A stretch of DNA of 64,000 nt from Saccharicrinis sp963677345 (GCA_963677345.2 CAXXLC010000016.1:124001-188000); one strand, 5' to 3'; positions 24,734-34,251 are shown, numbered from the stretch's first letter. The notes: generated by a model not told the origin, from the letters alone. Numbers and translations are program-made.

Positions 24734-27700
24734 TTACTTTTTACTTTCAACCCATGTACGAGCGTTAACAAAAGCTTCAATCCAAGGCGAAACTTCGTCA
24801 TTTTTACGATCTGATGGATAGTGCGCCCACTGCCATGGGAAAATTGCTCTTTCCAAGTGAGGCATCATTGCCAAATGACGACCATCTTTTGAACAAATAG
24901 CAGCAGTACTAAAATCACTTCCATTTGGATTTGCAGGATATGCATCATACGAATATTTCCCGGCAATACTATATTGATCCTCTGCATATGGGAAGCTAAA
25001 TTTACCTTCACCATGAGCAATCCAAACACCTAATCGACTTCCTGCTAATGATTTCAACATTACAGAGTTAGTATCTGCAATATTCATATTGATAAAGTTT
25101 GATTCAAATTTATGTGAGTTATTGTGTAACATCACAGGTTTTTGATCGTGATCAGGATAAACCAATCCAAGTTCAACCATTAATTGACAACCATTACAAA
25201 CGCCTAAACTTAATGTATCTTCACGCTTATAGAATGCATCCAATGCAGCCTTTGCTTTTTCATTATATAAGAAAGCTCCGGCCCATCCTTTAGCAGAACC
25301 TAGAACATCTGAATTAGAGAAACCTCCTACAAATACAATAAAATTAACATCTTCTAATGTTTCTCTTCCTGTAATTAAGTCAGTCATATGAACATCCTTA
25401 ACATCGAAACCGGCTAAGTACATTGAGTAAGCCATTTCCCTGTCACCATTCACACCTTTCTCTCTAATGATTGCAGCTTTAATTCCTGATTTTTCTTTTC
25501 TGTTTAATGATAAACCATAATCAGCTAATTTACCATCAAATGAATAGTTAAATGCAAATTGCAGAGGTTGATTTTTATAATTCTCAAAACGATCTTTTGC
25601 ACATACTTCCCCACTCTGTTTTCTATCTAAAAGATAAGATGTTTTATACCAAAGATCACGCATCTCATTAATATCAAATGCTAGTTTTTGATCACCTTTT
25701 TTAATAGTAAGTACCCTATCTTCTACTGGAGATCCAATAATTTGATAACCTAATTCTTTTCCTTCCAGTATTGATGTTACTTTTTCAATATCTTTTACCT
25801 GAAGAACAACTCCAGGATTTTCAGCGAATAAAATTTTGATTAGATCATCTTCTGCAATACCTGATAAATCAGCACTAATACCATAAGAAGTATTGGCAAA
25901 ACACATTTCTAACAATGCAGTAACCATACCACCTGCAGAAATATCATGACCTGCTAAAATCAAGTCCTGACCAATTAACTCCTGAATCGTTTCCAATCCG
26001 GATTTAAAATAATCAGTATCTGCAATTGTTGGTGCCTCAGCTCCTAATTTATTTACAACCTGCGCAAATGAACTTCCTCCTAATTTGTGACTATCAAAAG
26101 ATAAATCTATATAAACAAGAGATGACTCTGCATCTTTAACAAGAACAGGTTCAACAATCTTCTTCACATCATTTACTTCAGCAGCAGCAGAAATAATAAC
26201 AGTTCCAGGAGAATAAACCACCTCACCATCTTTATATTTCTGAGTCATTGAAAGCGAATCTTTTCCTGTAGGAATATTGATTCCTAAATCTGTAGCAAAA
26301 TCACTAACCGCTTCAACAGCCTTATATAAACGAGCATCCTCTCCAGCATTTTTACATGGCCACATCCAGTTTGCACTCAATGAAACACCTTTAATTCCAT
26401 GAGACAATGGCGCCCAGATCAAGTTAGTTAATGACTCTGCAATAGCTATTTTAGAACCAGCTGCAGGATCTATCATGGCAACTGCAGGAGCATGCCCCAC
26501 AGAAGTAGCAATACCCGAAGTTCCAGTGTAATCTAAAGATGTAGCACCAAGGTTATTTAGAGGAATCTGTATTTCACCAGCACATTGTTGTTTAGCAACT
26601 TTACCGGTTACTGACCTGTCAACTTTATTTGTTAACCAATCTTTTGAAGCCACAGCTTCTAATTGTAAAACGTTTTTAAGGTATTCCTCAATTTTTGAAG
26701 CTTCATAAACAACAGGAGCATATGATTCCTCTACTGTGGCATCCTTCATGATCGTTTTAGGAGGATTACCAAACATATCTGACAACTGCCAGTTAATTGG
26801 AGCATTACCTTTATCATCTTTGAAGACAAAACTCATATCTCCAGTTGTTTCACCAACAACATACATAGGAGAACGCTCTCTGTCGGCAACTTTCTTTAAT
26901 TTTTCGATATCTTTTTCATGAAGCACAAGTCCCATACGTTCCTGCGACTCATTTCCAACAATTTCTTTAGCTGATAACGTAGGATCTCCAACAGGTAATT
27001 TATCTAAATGAATAACACCACCAGTTTCCTCTACTAATTCAGAAAGACAGTTTAAGTGACCACCAGCACCATGATCGTGAATTAAAACAATAGGATTATC
27101 ATCACTTTCAGCCATTGCCCTAATAGCATTCATAGCTCTTTTTTGCATTTCAGGATTAGAACGCTGAACTGCATTTAATTCAATGGAATTATCAAATTCA
27201 CCCGTTGCAACAGAAGAAACAGCTCCTCCTCCCATTCCAATACGGTAATTATCACCACCTAAAATAACAACTTTATCACCTTTTGCAGGAGTATCTTTAA
27301 TTGCATCAGATTTTTTAGCAAAACCAATACCTCCAGCCATCATAATAACTTTATCAAAAGCAAATTTCTTTTGGTTCTCAAAATGTTCAAAAGTAAGAAC
27401 GGAACCGCAAATCATTGGCTGTCCAAACTTATTCCCAAAATCACTGGCACCATTTGAGGCTTTAATTAAAATTTGCTCTGGAGTTTGATATAACCAGGGT
27501 CTGGCATCAGTAGCCTGCTCCCAGGCTCTTCCTTCTTCCGAGCGAGAATATGAAGTCATGTAAACAGCTGTACCTGCCAAAGGTAATGAAGCCTTACCCC
27601 CACCTAATCTATCTCTGATTTCACCTCCTGAACCAGTTGCTGCACCATTAAAAGGCTCAACCGTAGTTGGAAAGTTATGTGTTTCTGCCTTTAAAGACAA

Positions 27701-28423
27701 TACTGTATCAATTTCTTTGGTTTCAAAAAAATCAGGTTTATCCTGAGATGCTGGTGCAAATTGAACAACTTTAGGTCCTTCAACAAAGGCTACATTATCT
27801 TTATATGCAGAAACTAAATAATTTGGATTTTCCTGAGAAGTCCTTTTAATTAATTTAAATAGAGAACTTTCTTTTTCTTCACCATCAATAATAAAAGTAC
27901 CATTAAATATTTTATGACGACAGTGTTCTGAGTTAACTTGAGAAAATCCAAAAACTTCACTATCTGTCAATTTTCTACCTAGTTTTTTAGCTAATCCATC
28001 TAAATAAGAAACTTCATCCTCACTTAAGGCCAATCCTTCTGATTTGTTATAAGCAGCAACATCATCAATCTCTACAATAGGATCAGGCTCTTTATCTATT
28101 GTAAAAATTTCTTGACCCAAACCTTTATATAAAACCTGAAGCATAGGATCATATTCGGCTTTTTCATCAGCAACTTCAAAATACTCTTCAATACGAGATA
28201 TTCCATTAATACCCATATTTTGAGTAATTTCGACTGCATTGGTACTCCATGGAGTAATCATCTCCTTACGAGGACCAACAAAAAAGCCACCTAATTCCTG
28301 CTCGTCAGTTTTGGTGGCACCACTAAAAAGCCATTCAAGCTTTTTTACGTCTTCAGCTGCAAATTCAGCATCGCAACCTACTGCTAAAATCTGTTCTGAT
28401 TTACCTTTAAAGAAAAGGACCAT
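24734..28423 (-). CDS. purL: Phosphoribosylformylglycinamidine synthase (large single-chain PurL)
   Basis: Catalyses FGAR + glutamine + ATP to FGAM in de novo purine synthesis. 1229 residues, the full-length form that fuses the N-terminal PurS-like domain, the two synthase halves and a C-terminal class I glutaminase; no separate purQ or purS is needed. Visible are SQVNSEHCRHKIFNG, the AETHNFPTTVEPFNGAATGSGG ATP/FGAR region (about 247-268), HDHGAGGHLNCLSELVEE, NESQERMGLV, and the glutaminase nucleophile in LGVCNGCQLM with the C-terminal MPHLERAIFPWQW. A -7 box lies 37 bases upstream. It is a stand-alone transcription unit here. Confidence 0.97.
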   Translation of the reverse strand: MVLFFKGKSEQILAVGCDAEFAAEDVKKLEWLFSGATKTDEQELGGFFVGPRKEMITPWSTNAVEITQNMGINGISRIEEYFEVADEKAEYDPMLQVLYKGLGQEIFTIDKEPDPIVEIDDVAAYNKSEGLALSEDEVSYLDGLAKKLGRKLTDSEVFGFSQVNSEHCRHKIFNGTFIIDGEEKESSLFKLIKRTSQENPNYLVSAYKDNVAFVEGPKVVQFAPASQDKPDFFETKEIDTVLSLKAETHNFPTTVEPFNGAATGSGGEIRDRLGGGKASLPLAGTAVYMTSYSRSEEGRAWEQATDARPWLYQTPEQILIKASNGASDFGNKFGQPMICGSVLTFEHFENQKKFAFDKVIMMAGGIGFAKKSDAIKDTPAKGDKVVILGGDNYRIGMGGGAVSSVATGEFDNSIELNAVQRSNPEMQKRAMNAIRAMAESDDNPIVLIHDHGAGGHLNCLSELVEETGGVIHLDKLPVGDPTLSAKEIVGNESQERMGLVLHEKDIEKLKKVADRERSPMYVVGETTGDMSFVFKDDKGNAPINWQLSDMFGNPPKTIMKDATVEESYAPVVYEASKIEEYLKNVLQLEAVASKDWLTNKVDRSVTGKVAKQQCAGEIQIPLNNLGATSLDYTGTSGIATSVGHAPAVAMIDPAAGSKIAIAESLTNLIWAPLSHGIKGVSLSANWMWPCKNAGEDARLYKAVEAVSDFATDLGINIPTGKDSLSMTQKYKDGEVVYSPGTVIISAAAEVNDVKKIVEPVLVKDAESSLVYIDLSFDSHKLGGSSFAQVVNKLGAEAPTIADTDYFKSGLETIQELIGQDLILAGHDISAGGMVTALLEMCFANTSYGISADLSGIAEDDLIKILFAENPGVVLQVKDIEKVTSILEGKELGYQIIGSPVEDRVLTIKKGDQKLAFDINEMRDLWYKTSYLLDRKQSGEVCAKDRFENYKNQPLQFAFNYSFDGKLADYGLSLNRKEKSGIKAAIIREKGVNGDREMAYSMYLAGFDVKDVHMTDLITGRETLEDVNFIVFVGGFSNSDVLGSAKGWAGAFLYNEKAKAALDAFYKREDTLSLGVCNGCQLMVELGLVYPDHDQKPVMLHNNSHKFESNFINMNIADTNSVMLKSLAGSRLGVWIAHGEGKFSFPYAEDQYSIAGKYSYDAYPANPNGSDFSTAAICSKDGRHLAMMPHLERAIFPWQWAHYPSDRKNDEVSPWIEAFVNARTWVESKK

Positions 28424-28459
28424 GTATTTTCCTATTTATGAGATTAATCTATTGAGCTG

Positions 28460-28467
28460 CAAAAATA
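28460..28467 (-). promoter_or_regulatory. -7 box TATTTTTG of purL
   Basis: Exact TAnnTTTG match on the minus strand, 37 bases from the purL ATG, with TTTG/TTG-rich sequence upstream. No purine riboswitch fold was recognised in the short leader. Confidence 0.55.
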
Positions 28468-28645
28468 CAACAAACAAACTAATTTCTGAAAAATGAAACT
28501 AGTTTTTAATTGCGCAATATAAAGTTTAATCAAAATCAGGATAAATAGTTAAATACAAATGATTATCTACTAAACACATTGGATTAAAAACTGATCTTAA
28601 CTCTAAATACAAACTAAATTAGTTATATTAACTACTGAAATAAAA

Positions 28646-28676
28646 AAAAGGGATTACATAAATGCAATCCCTTTTT
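28646..28676 (-). terminator. Intrinsic terminator of galT
   Basis: AAAAGGGATT and AATCCCTTTT form a perfect stem with a 10-base loop; on the minus strand it is followed by a T-run, about 20 bases after the galT stop. Confidence 0.85.
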
Positions 28677-28693
28677 ACTCTAAAACCAAAAAA

Positions 28694-29743
28694 CTACCTA
28701 TACTTATAATGAACCTTTGATAGGTCACGAAGTCTTTGTGCACTTGTTTCAGCAGTGATATCACGCTGAGGATTACCTAACATTTCATAGCCTACCATAA
28801 ATTTCTTAACTGTTGCAGAACGTAATAATGGTGGATAAAAATGCATATGTAAATGCCATTCCGGATGATCTTCTCCATCAGTTGGCTTTTGATGAATACC
28901 AGCAGAGTATGGAAATGAAACTTCAAATAAGTTATCATACATTACCGTCAATTCTTTATATGCAGCTGCAAAAGCTTCCTTCTCTTCTTCTGTTAAATCA
29001 GTTAAGCTAGTTACATGTCTTTTACTTACAATCATTGCTTCAAACGGCCATACAGCCCAATATGGCACCAAACCAACAAAATGATCGTTTTCAAATAAAA
29101 CACGCTCTTTTTTCTCTAACTCTGCAGAAACGTAATCACCTAATAAGCTTCTTCCATTTTTATTGTAATATTCCAACATTTTCTCCTGCTCTTTTGCAGG
29201 TTCATTAGGAACAGAACTTGACGACCAAATTTGACCATGAGGATGAGGATTACTACACCCCATTACACTACCCTTATTTTCAAATATCTGTACATAATTA
29301 ACAAAGTCATTTTCACCTATAGATTTATATTCCTGAACCCATAAATCAACAACTTTTTTAATTTCAGAAACCTCCATCTCCGGAACTGTTAAATCATGAC
29401 GGGGCGAAAAGCAAATTACCTTACAAATTCCGCTCTCACTTTTAGCCTGAAACAGACCATCTTTTGAATTAACACCTCCTTCGGGAGTATCGTTTAATAA
29501 AGCAGAGAAATCATTAACAAAGACAAAAGGCTCTGTATACTGAGGGTTTAAATGTCCACCTACACGTTCGTTTCCTGGACATAAATAGCATTTAGGGTCA
29601 TGTTCAGGTCTCTTTTCTTCACTAATTTTTTCAACCTGACCTTGCCATGGACGCTTCGCTCTATGAGGAGAAACCAACACCCATTCCCCTGTTAATACAT
29701 TCAATCTTCGATGAGGATGATCCTCCATATTAAATTGTGCCAT
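28694..29743 (-). CDS. galT: Galactose-1-phosphate uridylyltransferase
   Basis: Leloir-pathway enzyme that swaps UMP between UDP-glucose and galactose 1-phosphate. 349 residues from the ATG at 29743 (MAQFNMEDHPHRRLN), the normal length; a longer frame to 29818 runs through the promoter and operator and is rejected. The nucleophilic His is in CSNPHPHGQIW (His169), the zinc site includes CYLCPGNERVGG, and LHMHFYPPLLRS is the C-terminal conserved block. A -7 box and a 18-bp operator matching one at the gntR gene lie in front of it, so it is probably repressed by that regulator. No galK or galE is in the window. Confidence 0.95.
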   Translation of the reverse strand: MAQFNMEDHPHRRLNVLTGEWVLVSPHRAKRPWQGQVEKISEEKRPEHDPKCYLCPGNERVGGHLNPQYTEPFVFVNDFSALLNDTPEGGVNSKDGLFQAKSESGICKVICFSPRHDLTVPEMEVSEIKKVVDLWVQEYKSIGENDFVNYVQIFENKGSVMGCSNPHPHGQIWSSSSVPNEPAKEQEKMLEYYNKNGRSLLGDYVSAELEKKERVLFENDHFVGLVPYWAVWPFEAMIVSKRHVTSLTDLTEEEKEAFAAAYKELTVMYDNLFEVSFPYSAGIHQKPTDGEDHPEWHLHMHFYPPLLRSATVKKFMVGYEMLGNPQRDITAETSAQRLRDLSKVHYKYR

Positions 29744-29795
29744 TTTTTTCTCTTTAATACTTAACAACAACATATTCCATAGCACCAAACCACAA

Positions 29796-29813
29796 CTAGT
29801 AGGTACTGGTAGG
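29796..29813. promoter_or_regulatory. Operator upstream of galT
   Basis: CTAGTAGGTACTGGTAGG matches the gntR operator (reverse strand of 30906-30925) at 16 of 18 positions. It is a direct repeat of about 8-9 bp (CTRGTAG-TACTGGTAG), placed just downstream of the -7 box, where a bound repressor would block transcription. In the gntR promoter the same site is in the opposite orientation relative to transcription. Confidence 0.65.
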
Positions 29814-29815
29814 TG

Positions 29816-29823
29816 CAAATGTA
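29816..29823 (-). promoter_or_regulatory. -7 box TACATTTG of galT
   Basis: Exact TAnnTTTG match on the minus strand. The sequence around it, AATATTGTACATTTGCA, closely resembles that at gntR (AATATTGTATTTTTGCA), so the two promoters share the core as well as the operator. Confidence 0.65.
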
Positions 29824-29897
29824 CAATATTTTTTAATTATTCTAATAAATTCACTAAAATTTATTAAAAATTACCATTAAATATTTAACGCAATATA

Positions 29898-30902
29898 CTA
29901 CAATGAATTACGCTCAATGAATGTAGATTTATTTTTTATTTCTCCACTTTTTTTGTTTTCAACAAATTCGGCTAAAGTCTGCCCCATTAATTTAAAATCT
30001 GTTGAAATTGTAGATATACCATTAGCTACTACTTCCTTTAAAGCGGAGTCGTTTATGGAGATAATACCAATATCCTTACCTATTTCCAATTTCTTTTCCC
30101 AACATCTTTTCACAAGGTTAATTAGCATCCTATCATTAGGTAAAATAAATACTTCTCCCTTCCTGATTGGTTTTGTCTTTATCTGATCATAAATAGAATA
30201 ATTAAAATCAAACTCTTTACAAAATTTTTCAAAACCAGTTAAAAATCCCCTTGGTTCTTTTCCTCCCGGGTAAGCCAATATTATTTTTTTATATTTTATC
30301 AATAGCTCTTTAGCCACATACAATCCGTTATATATATCTTCTTCAAACGATTGATAAATCACAGGATATCCATCAAGTTCATCAATCTTCCTATCAATTA
30401 TAAATACCCTATCTGAGGGCAACAAGCTAATAACTGAAGATATTTTTGTAAGATTAGCAGGCATTATTACATAAGCAGAATATTTTCCAACTCGTTCACG
30501 TATTAAAGAAGTAAATACATTAATATCAAAATGGTGAAAATATATATCAACCTGAGTATCATCAGGTAAATGCTCAATAAATGCATTATACAGTTCTTCC
30601 TTAAATGTATTCAACTCATCAAATAACAATAATACCTTTGATGATACGCTAATATTATCACTCTCAACAAAATAGCCTTTACCAGGTACTGCTCCTAAAA
30701 TTCCTCTGGCCTTTAACTCATTAAAAGCCAACATTACGGTATCTCTTGAAAGATTATACTCGTTTGCTATTTCATTTATCGATGGAACCTTATCTCCTTT
30801 TTTTATACCCCCCTCTGATATAGCATTTATTACAGATTGTATGATTTGTCTATATTTCGCCTGAGAATGCTCTGAAGTTATTTTGATTATATTTTTTACC
30901 AT
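29898..30902 (-). CDS. GntR-family transcriptional regulator with sugar-binding sensor domain
   Basis: 334 residues: an N-terminal GntR winged helix (about 5-75, with GDKVPSINEIANEYNLSRDTV and RGILGAVPGKGYFV) joined to a LacI/periplasmic-binding-protein-type ligand domain (about 85-330), the AraR-like architecture used in Bacteroidota sugar regulators. The ATG at 30902 is chosen because a longer frame to 30938 crosses the operator and -7 box. It is upstream of and co-directional with galT, each with its own promoter. Shared operators suggest it represses galT and itself and responds to galactose or a derivative; the inducer is inference. Confidence 0.85.
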   Translation of the reverse strand: MVKNIIKITSEHSQAKYRQIIQSVINAISEGGIKKGDKVPSINEIANEYNLSRDTVMLAFNELKARGILGAVPGKGYFVESDNISVSSKVLLLFDELNTFKEELYNAFIEHLPDDTQVDIYFHHFDINVFTSLIRERVGKYSAYVIMPANLTKISSVISLLPSDRVFIIDRKIDELDGYPVIYQSFEEDIYNGLYVAKELLIKYKKIILAYPGGKEPRGFLTGFEKFCKEFDFNYSIYDQIKTKPIRKGEVFILPNDRMLINLVKRCWEKKLEIGKDIGIISINDSALKEVVANGISTISTDFKLMGQTLAEFVENKKSGEIKNKSTFIERNSL

Positions 30903-30905
30903 TTT

Positions 30906-30925
30906 CCTACCAGTATCTACCAGTA
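30906..30925. promoter_or_regulatory. Operator upstream of gntR-type gene (autoregulation)
   Basis: CCTACCAGTATCTACCAGTA is a direct repeat of CTACCAGTA, 3 bases from the gene's ATG and just downstream of its -7 box. It matches the galT operator in reverse orientation. Confidence 0.65.
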
Positions 30926-30927
30926 TG

Positions 30928-30935
30928 CAAAAATA
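30928..30935 (-). promoter_or_regulatory. -7 box TATTTTTG of the gntR-type gene
   Basis: Exact TAnnTTTG match on the minus strand in the shared context AATATTGTATTTTTGCA. Transcription would begin inside the operator and give a very short leader. Confidence 0.6.
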
Positions 30936-31026
30936 CAATATTATTTAATACAACACATGGTAATATTATAATTTCTAACATTATAAAAAAGCTACAGGAC
31001 TCAATATCATCAAACAAATAAAATAA

Positions 31027-32367
31027 CTAATATATTTTTGAGGTACGAAAAAGAAATTCACCATCCGAAGTATTCGGATAAAAAGCTTCACCATTATAAA
31101 CCATTTTTCCTTTAACAAATACAAAATCTGCTCTGCCTTTCAACTTTACATTTTGCTTAGACTCGGCAGATGAATTAGGCATAGAACAATATAAGTTGCG
31201 GTCAAAAGTAGGATTCCAAACAACAATATCGGCATCAGCTCCAGGGCTTAAATGCCCTTTATACGGCCAAAGTCCCATTAATTTTGATGGACGGCAAGAC
31301 ACAATATCTACCAAATCAAGCATTGAAATATTTTTATAAGTTACTCCTACTGTATACAAAAGACTTAAATAGTTTCTTATATAAAAATACTCATCCGGTC
31401 TATTATAAACTAACTCTTCCTGCGTACTCTCATCAATTGTAAGATTATACAAAGGAGGATTAATTAAAAAATTTTCATTTTTGACCAAATCCCAAACTTC
31501 ATCCTCGTAAATAGGATGCAAATTATATTCACTTGCAATACCAGCAAGAATATCATGTTCTGTAAATCTGATTTGGGTATAATTACCAAGATTAAACCAC
31601 AACCTTAAACTAAGAAAAAAATCTCCACCCCGATCAATTCCATCTTCAATTAATTCTAATTCTTCCTTGAACTTTACATTTAAAAACAGTAACGAACAAG
31701 AATATTTTAATCCCAGATCAATAAATACAGATAATAGCCTAAAATGATGCTCAAGTATTATCGGATCATTGAAAGACAGACTATCAACATTACTTTTATA
31801 ATTTTCCCTTAAGTTTAGATCACAAATAACAACTAGATTATACTGAGATGCTTTTTTAAAAACACTATCAAAAAAATTAATATTCTCATTTTGCAGTAAA
31901 GAAACATTTATTAATAAGGTAGATACCCCTTCATGTATATAACTATAATCAAAAGCATCAGCAGAGTTCAATTTTATTTCAGAAAAAGTGAGATGAAAAC
32001 CAAAATCAATAAGATTACTTTTAGATTTTTCTTTAGCCTTAAAAATATTATAAACATAATTCTTTTGGTAGCAATCCTCAATTGCATCTATCATTGTTGT
32101 TGTTCCATTAAAAATCTGTGCCTGGTTTAATCTTTTTAACTCATTAATACCCTGACCATTGTTAACCAAATCTAAAAAATGCCTGTTAATATCAATAGCT
32201 CCAGGCATGATATATTTACCAGAAGCATCAATTACAGGGGTTTCATTCGTAGGCCTTTCAATATTTAATCCCATTTGCAATATTTTACTACCCCCTACTA
32301 ATATATCCTCAGTAATAATAGAAGAACCTTTTACTACAAAGCCATTTTTTATCAATAGATAATTCAT
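31027..32367 (-). CDS. Dihydropyrimidinase/dihydroorotase-fold protein lacking the metal ligands
   Basis: 446 residues with the full amidohydrolase frame: an N-terminal beta sandwich (LLIKNGFVVKGSSIITEDILV), the barrel start SGKYIMPGAIDINRHF, and the C-terminal LSPGADADIVVWNP plus KGKMVYNGEAF. In active dihydropyrimidinases the first motif is GxIDxHxH; here it is IDINRH, so the first His is Asn. The expected carboxylated Lys (TLLINVSL), the His of the VHxE-like strand (VVICDLNLRE) and the next His (LLFLNVKF) also appear to be replaced. It is therefore probably not a hydrolase and may be a structural or regulatory homologue, like eukaryotic CRMPs. Alone on its strand; partner unknown. Confidence 0.7.
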   Translation of the reverse strand: MNYLLIKNGFVVKGSSIITEDILVGGSKILQMGLNIERPTNETPVIDASGKYIMPGAIDINRHFLDLVNNGQGINELKRLNQAQIFNGTTTMIDAIEDCYQKNYVYNIFKAKEKSKSNLIDFGFHLTFSEIKLNSADAFDYSYIHEGVSTLLINVSLLQNENINFFDSVFKKASQYNLVVICDLNLRENYKSNVDSLSFNDPIILEHHFRLLSVFIDLGLKYSCSLLFLNVKFKEELELIEDGIDRGGDFFLSLRLWFNLGNYTQIRFTEHDILAGIASEYNLHPIYEDEVWDLVKNENFLINPPLYNLTIDESTQEELVYNRPDEYFYIRNYLSLLYTVGVTYKNISMLDLVDIVSCRPSKLMGLWPYKGHLSPGADADIVVWNPTFDRNLYCSMPNSSAESKQNVKLKGRADFVFVKGKMVYNGEAFYPNTSDGEFLFRTSKIY

Positions 32368-32515
32368 TATTATTCTTTTATGTACAGAAAATATATTTAT
32401 AGATAAACACTATAGCAAAAACCTATTCAATGAGCATTTAACTTAAATTTAAGGTATTAGCCTGACTTTTCAAAACATTTAACTAAATACTTAGTACTAT
32501 AAATAGCATTTGTTC

Positions 32516-32523
32516 TACTTTTG
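32516..32523 (+). promoter_or_regulatory. -7 box TACTTTTG upstream of the DMT transporter gene
   Basis: Exact TAnnTTTG match, 25 bases before the ATG at 32549. Confidence 0.55.
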
Positions 32524-32548
32524 CAATTTCATTTAAAACAATTGGTTT

Positions 32549-33445
32549 ATGTGGTGGATCTTAGCCATAGTGTCGGCTCTTTTCTTAGGGATTTATGATG
32601 TTGTAAAAAAAGTATCAGTTAACAACAATGCTGTTTTACCGGTTTTACTTTTTAGCTCAGTAAGTGGAGCAATATTATTCATTCCCATTTTATTCTTATC
32701 CCATCAAGGAGTACTTTCTGAAGATCATATATTATACATCCCTTCGGTAACATGGCAAGAACATGCGCAACTATTTTTAAAAGCCATTATTGTAGTAACA
32801 TCATGGATATTTTCATTTTTTGCATTAAAACACCTGCCTCTTACAATAGTAGCTCCCATTAGAGCAACAGGTCCTCTATGGACATTAATTGGTGCTATAC
32901 TCATATTTAAGGAGCAGCTTGGTACATACCAATGGATAGGAATTGCAATTACATTAACTTTCTTCTATTTATTCTCAACTGCCGGAAAAACAGAGGGAAT
33001 CTCTTTTAAAAACAACAAGTGGATTTGGTTTATTATCTTAGGAACTTTATTTGGTGCAGTCAGTGGGTTATATGATAAATTTCTTTTAAGACATATAAAC
33101 AGGATGGCCGTTCAATGTTATTTCACCTTATATCAGGTTGTGCTATTCATACCTTTAGTGATGACATCATGGTGGCCCGTTCGTAAAAAAAATTCTCCAT
33201 TCAAATGGAGATGGAGTATACCTTTAATTGGAGTATTCTTATTGATTGCTGACTTCTTTTACTTTTATGCTCTACATGATCCTGAGAGCATGATATCAAT
33301 TGTTTCTGCATTAAGAAGAGGAAGCGTGATTGTTGCTTTTACTTTTGGAGCTTACCTTTTTAAAGAAAAAAACATCAGAACAAAAAGTTTATACCTGGCA
33401 GGCATATTAGTAGGTATTGCATTTTTAATTTTCGGGACAAAATAA
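32549..33445 (+). CDS. DMT-superfamily (EamA) transporter
   Basis: 298-residue inner-membrane protein with about ten hydrophobic segments arranged as two EamA repeats (about 2-140 and 150-297). The first repeat ends in PIRATGPLWTLIGAILIFKEQLGTYQWIGIAI and the second in LRRGSVIVAFTFGAYLFKEKNIRTKSLYLAGIL, the standard end-of-repeat pattern with a conserved Glu. The first helix carries GIYDVVKKVSVN and its repeat GLYDKFLLRHIN, which shows the internal duplication. Substrate cannot be told; the family carries metabolites, amino acids or sugars phosphates. A consensus -7 box precedes it. Confidence 0.85.
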   Translation: MWWILAIVSALFLGIYDVVKKVSVNNNAVLPVLLFSSVSGAILFIPILFLSHQGVLSEDHILYIPSVTWQEHAQLFLKAIIVVTSWIFSFFALKHLPLTIVAPIRATGPLWTLIGAILIFKEQLGTYQWIGIAITLTFFYLFSTAGKTEGISFKNNKWIWFIILGTLFGAVSGLYDKFLLRHINRMAVQCYFTLYQVVLFIPLVMTSWWPVRKKNSPFKWRWSIPLIGVFLLIADFFYFYALHDPESMISIVSALRRGSVIVAFTFGAYLFKEKNIRTKSLYLAGILVGIAFLIFGTK

Positions 33446-33574
33446 AGCTCCTAACTATACACTTACAAAGGTATAACACACAAATAATCGATACTTTTAC
33501 GATATTTGCAACAATGTTGGTTATATTGAACCCACATAACTTTAGCAATTTTATTTGTAAGATATTAATTATCC

Positions 33575-34126
33575 ATGCTTAAAACAGATCTCAAAAAGTA
33601 TGACAACAGCTGGTATCAACCAGGTAATTTTTTTAAAAGAAGCCTTTGGTATTATATTAATGCATTATTCTTTATCAATCCCCTTAATGCCTCATCATCC
33701 ATAAAGATTTTCTTACTAAAACTATTTGGAGCTACTATTGGGAGAGGCGTCATCATTAAACCCGGAGTCAATATTAAATATCCCTGGAAATTAACAATTG
33801 ATGATTATTCATGGATTGGTGAAAATGTATGGATTGACAACCTTGACCAGGTCACTATCGGAAAAAATTGTTGTATCTCTCAGGGAGCATTACTACTCTG
33901 TGGTAACCATAACTATAAAAAAAGTTCTTTTGATTTAATGATTGCTCCTATTGTTTTGGAAGACGGTGTTTGGATTGGCGCAAAATCAACCATCACACTA
34001 AACTCTGTTTGCAAATCACACTCTGTATTATCTTCAAATTCATGCTTATCTGGCAAAATGAAAGCTTATTCCATTTACAAAGGAGTTCCTGCTACATTCC
34101 TCAAAAATAGAATTATGAGTAAATAA
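33575..34126 (+). CDS. WcaF-like left-handed beta-helix acetyltransferase
   Basis: 183-residue hexapeptide-repeat acyltransferase most like putative colanic-acid acetyltransferase WcaF. The N-terminus LKKYDNSWYQPGNFFKRSLWYYINALFF is the WcaF-type start; repeats run about 55-165 (IGRGVIIKPGVNIKYP, IGENVWIDN, VTIGKNCCISQGALLLCGNHNY, DGVWIGAKSTIT). The catalytic His is likely in CGNHNY. It would O-acetylate a sugar of an exopolysaccharide from acetyl-CoA. There are no glycosyltransferases beside it; the wza-wzc pair is 8 kb away. It ends at a terminator shared with the convergent sulfatase-fold gene. Confidence 0.85.
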   Translation: MLKTDLKKYDNSWYQPGNFFKRSLWYYINALFFINPLNASSSIKIFLLKLFGATIGRGVIIKPGVNIKYPWKLTIDDYSWIGENVWIDNLDQVTIGKNCCISQGALLLCGNHNYKKSSFDLMIAPIVLEDGVWIGAKSTITLNSVCKSHSVLSSNSCLSGKMKAYSIYKGVPATFLKNRIMSK

Positions 34127-34127
34127 A

Positions 34128-34160
34128 AAAGCCACTGTAAAACGTTTATACAGTGGCTTT
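34128..34160. terminator. Bidirectional terminator
   Basis: AAAGCCACTGTA pairs with TACAGTGGCTTT, flanked by A and T runs; two bases after the WcaF-like stop and before the convergent phosphotransferase gene's stop. Confidence 0.85.
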
Positions 34161-34251
34161 CAATCTTTAACCAAACCTAACCCTAAACTATGAGTTAATA
34201 CAAAGATACAAATATTTACATACTTTACAAGTTTTATAGTAATATATTTTT

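Noticed and set aside
25099..27000. Small plus-strand frames inside purL, and similar ones inside other large genes
   Set aside because: They lie antisense within strongly conserved enzymes and have no family features or promoters of their own.
28694..29818. Longer galT start at 29818
   Set aside because: The extra 25 codons cross the operator and lie next to the -7 box, and GalT proteins begin near MAQFNMEDHPHRR.
31027..32367. Active dihydroorotase or dihydropyrimidinase
   Set aside because: The metal-ligand His and Lys positions are replaced in all motifs I could align.
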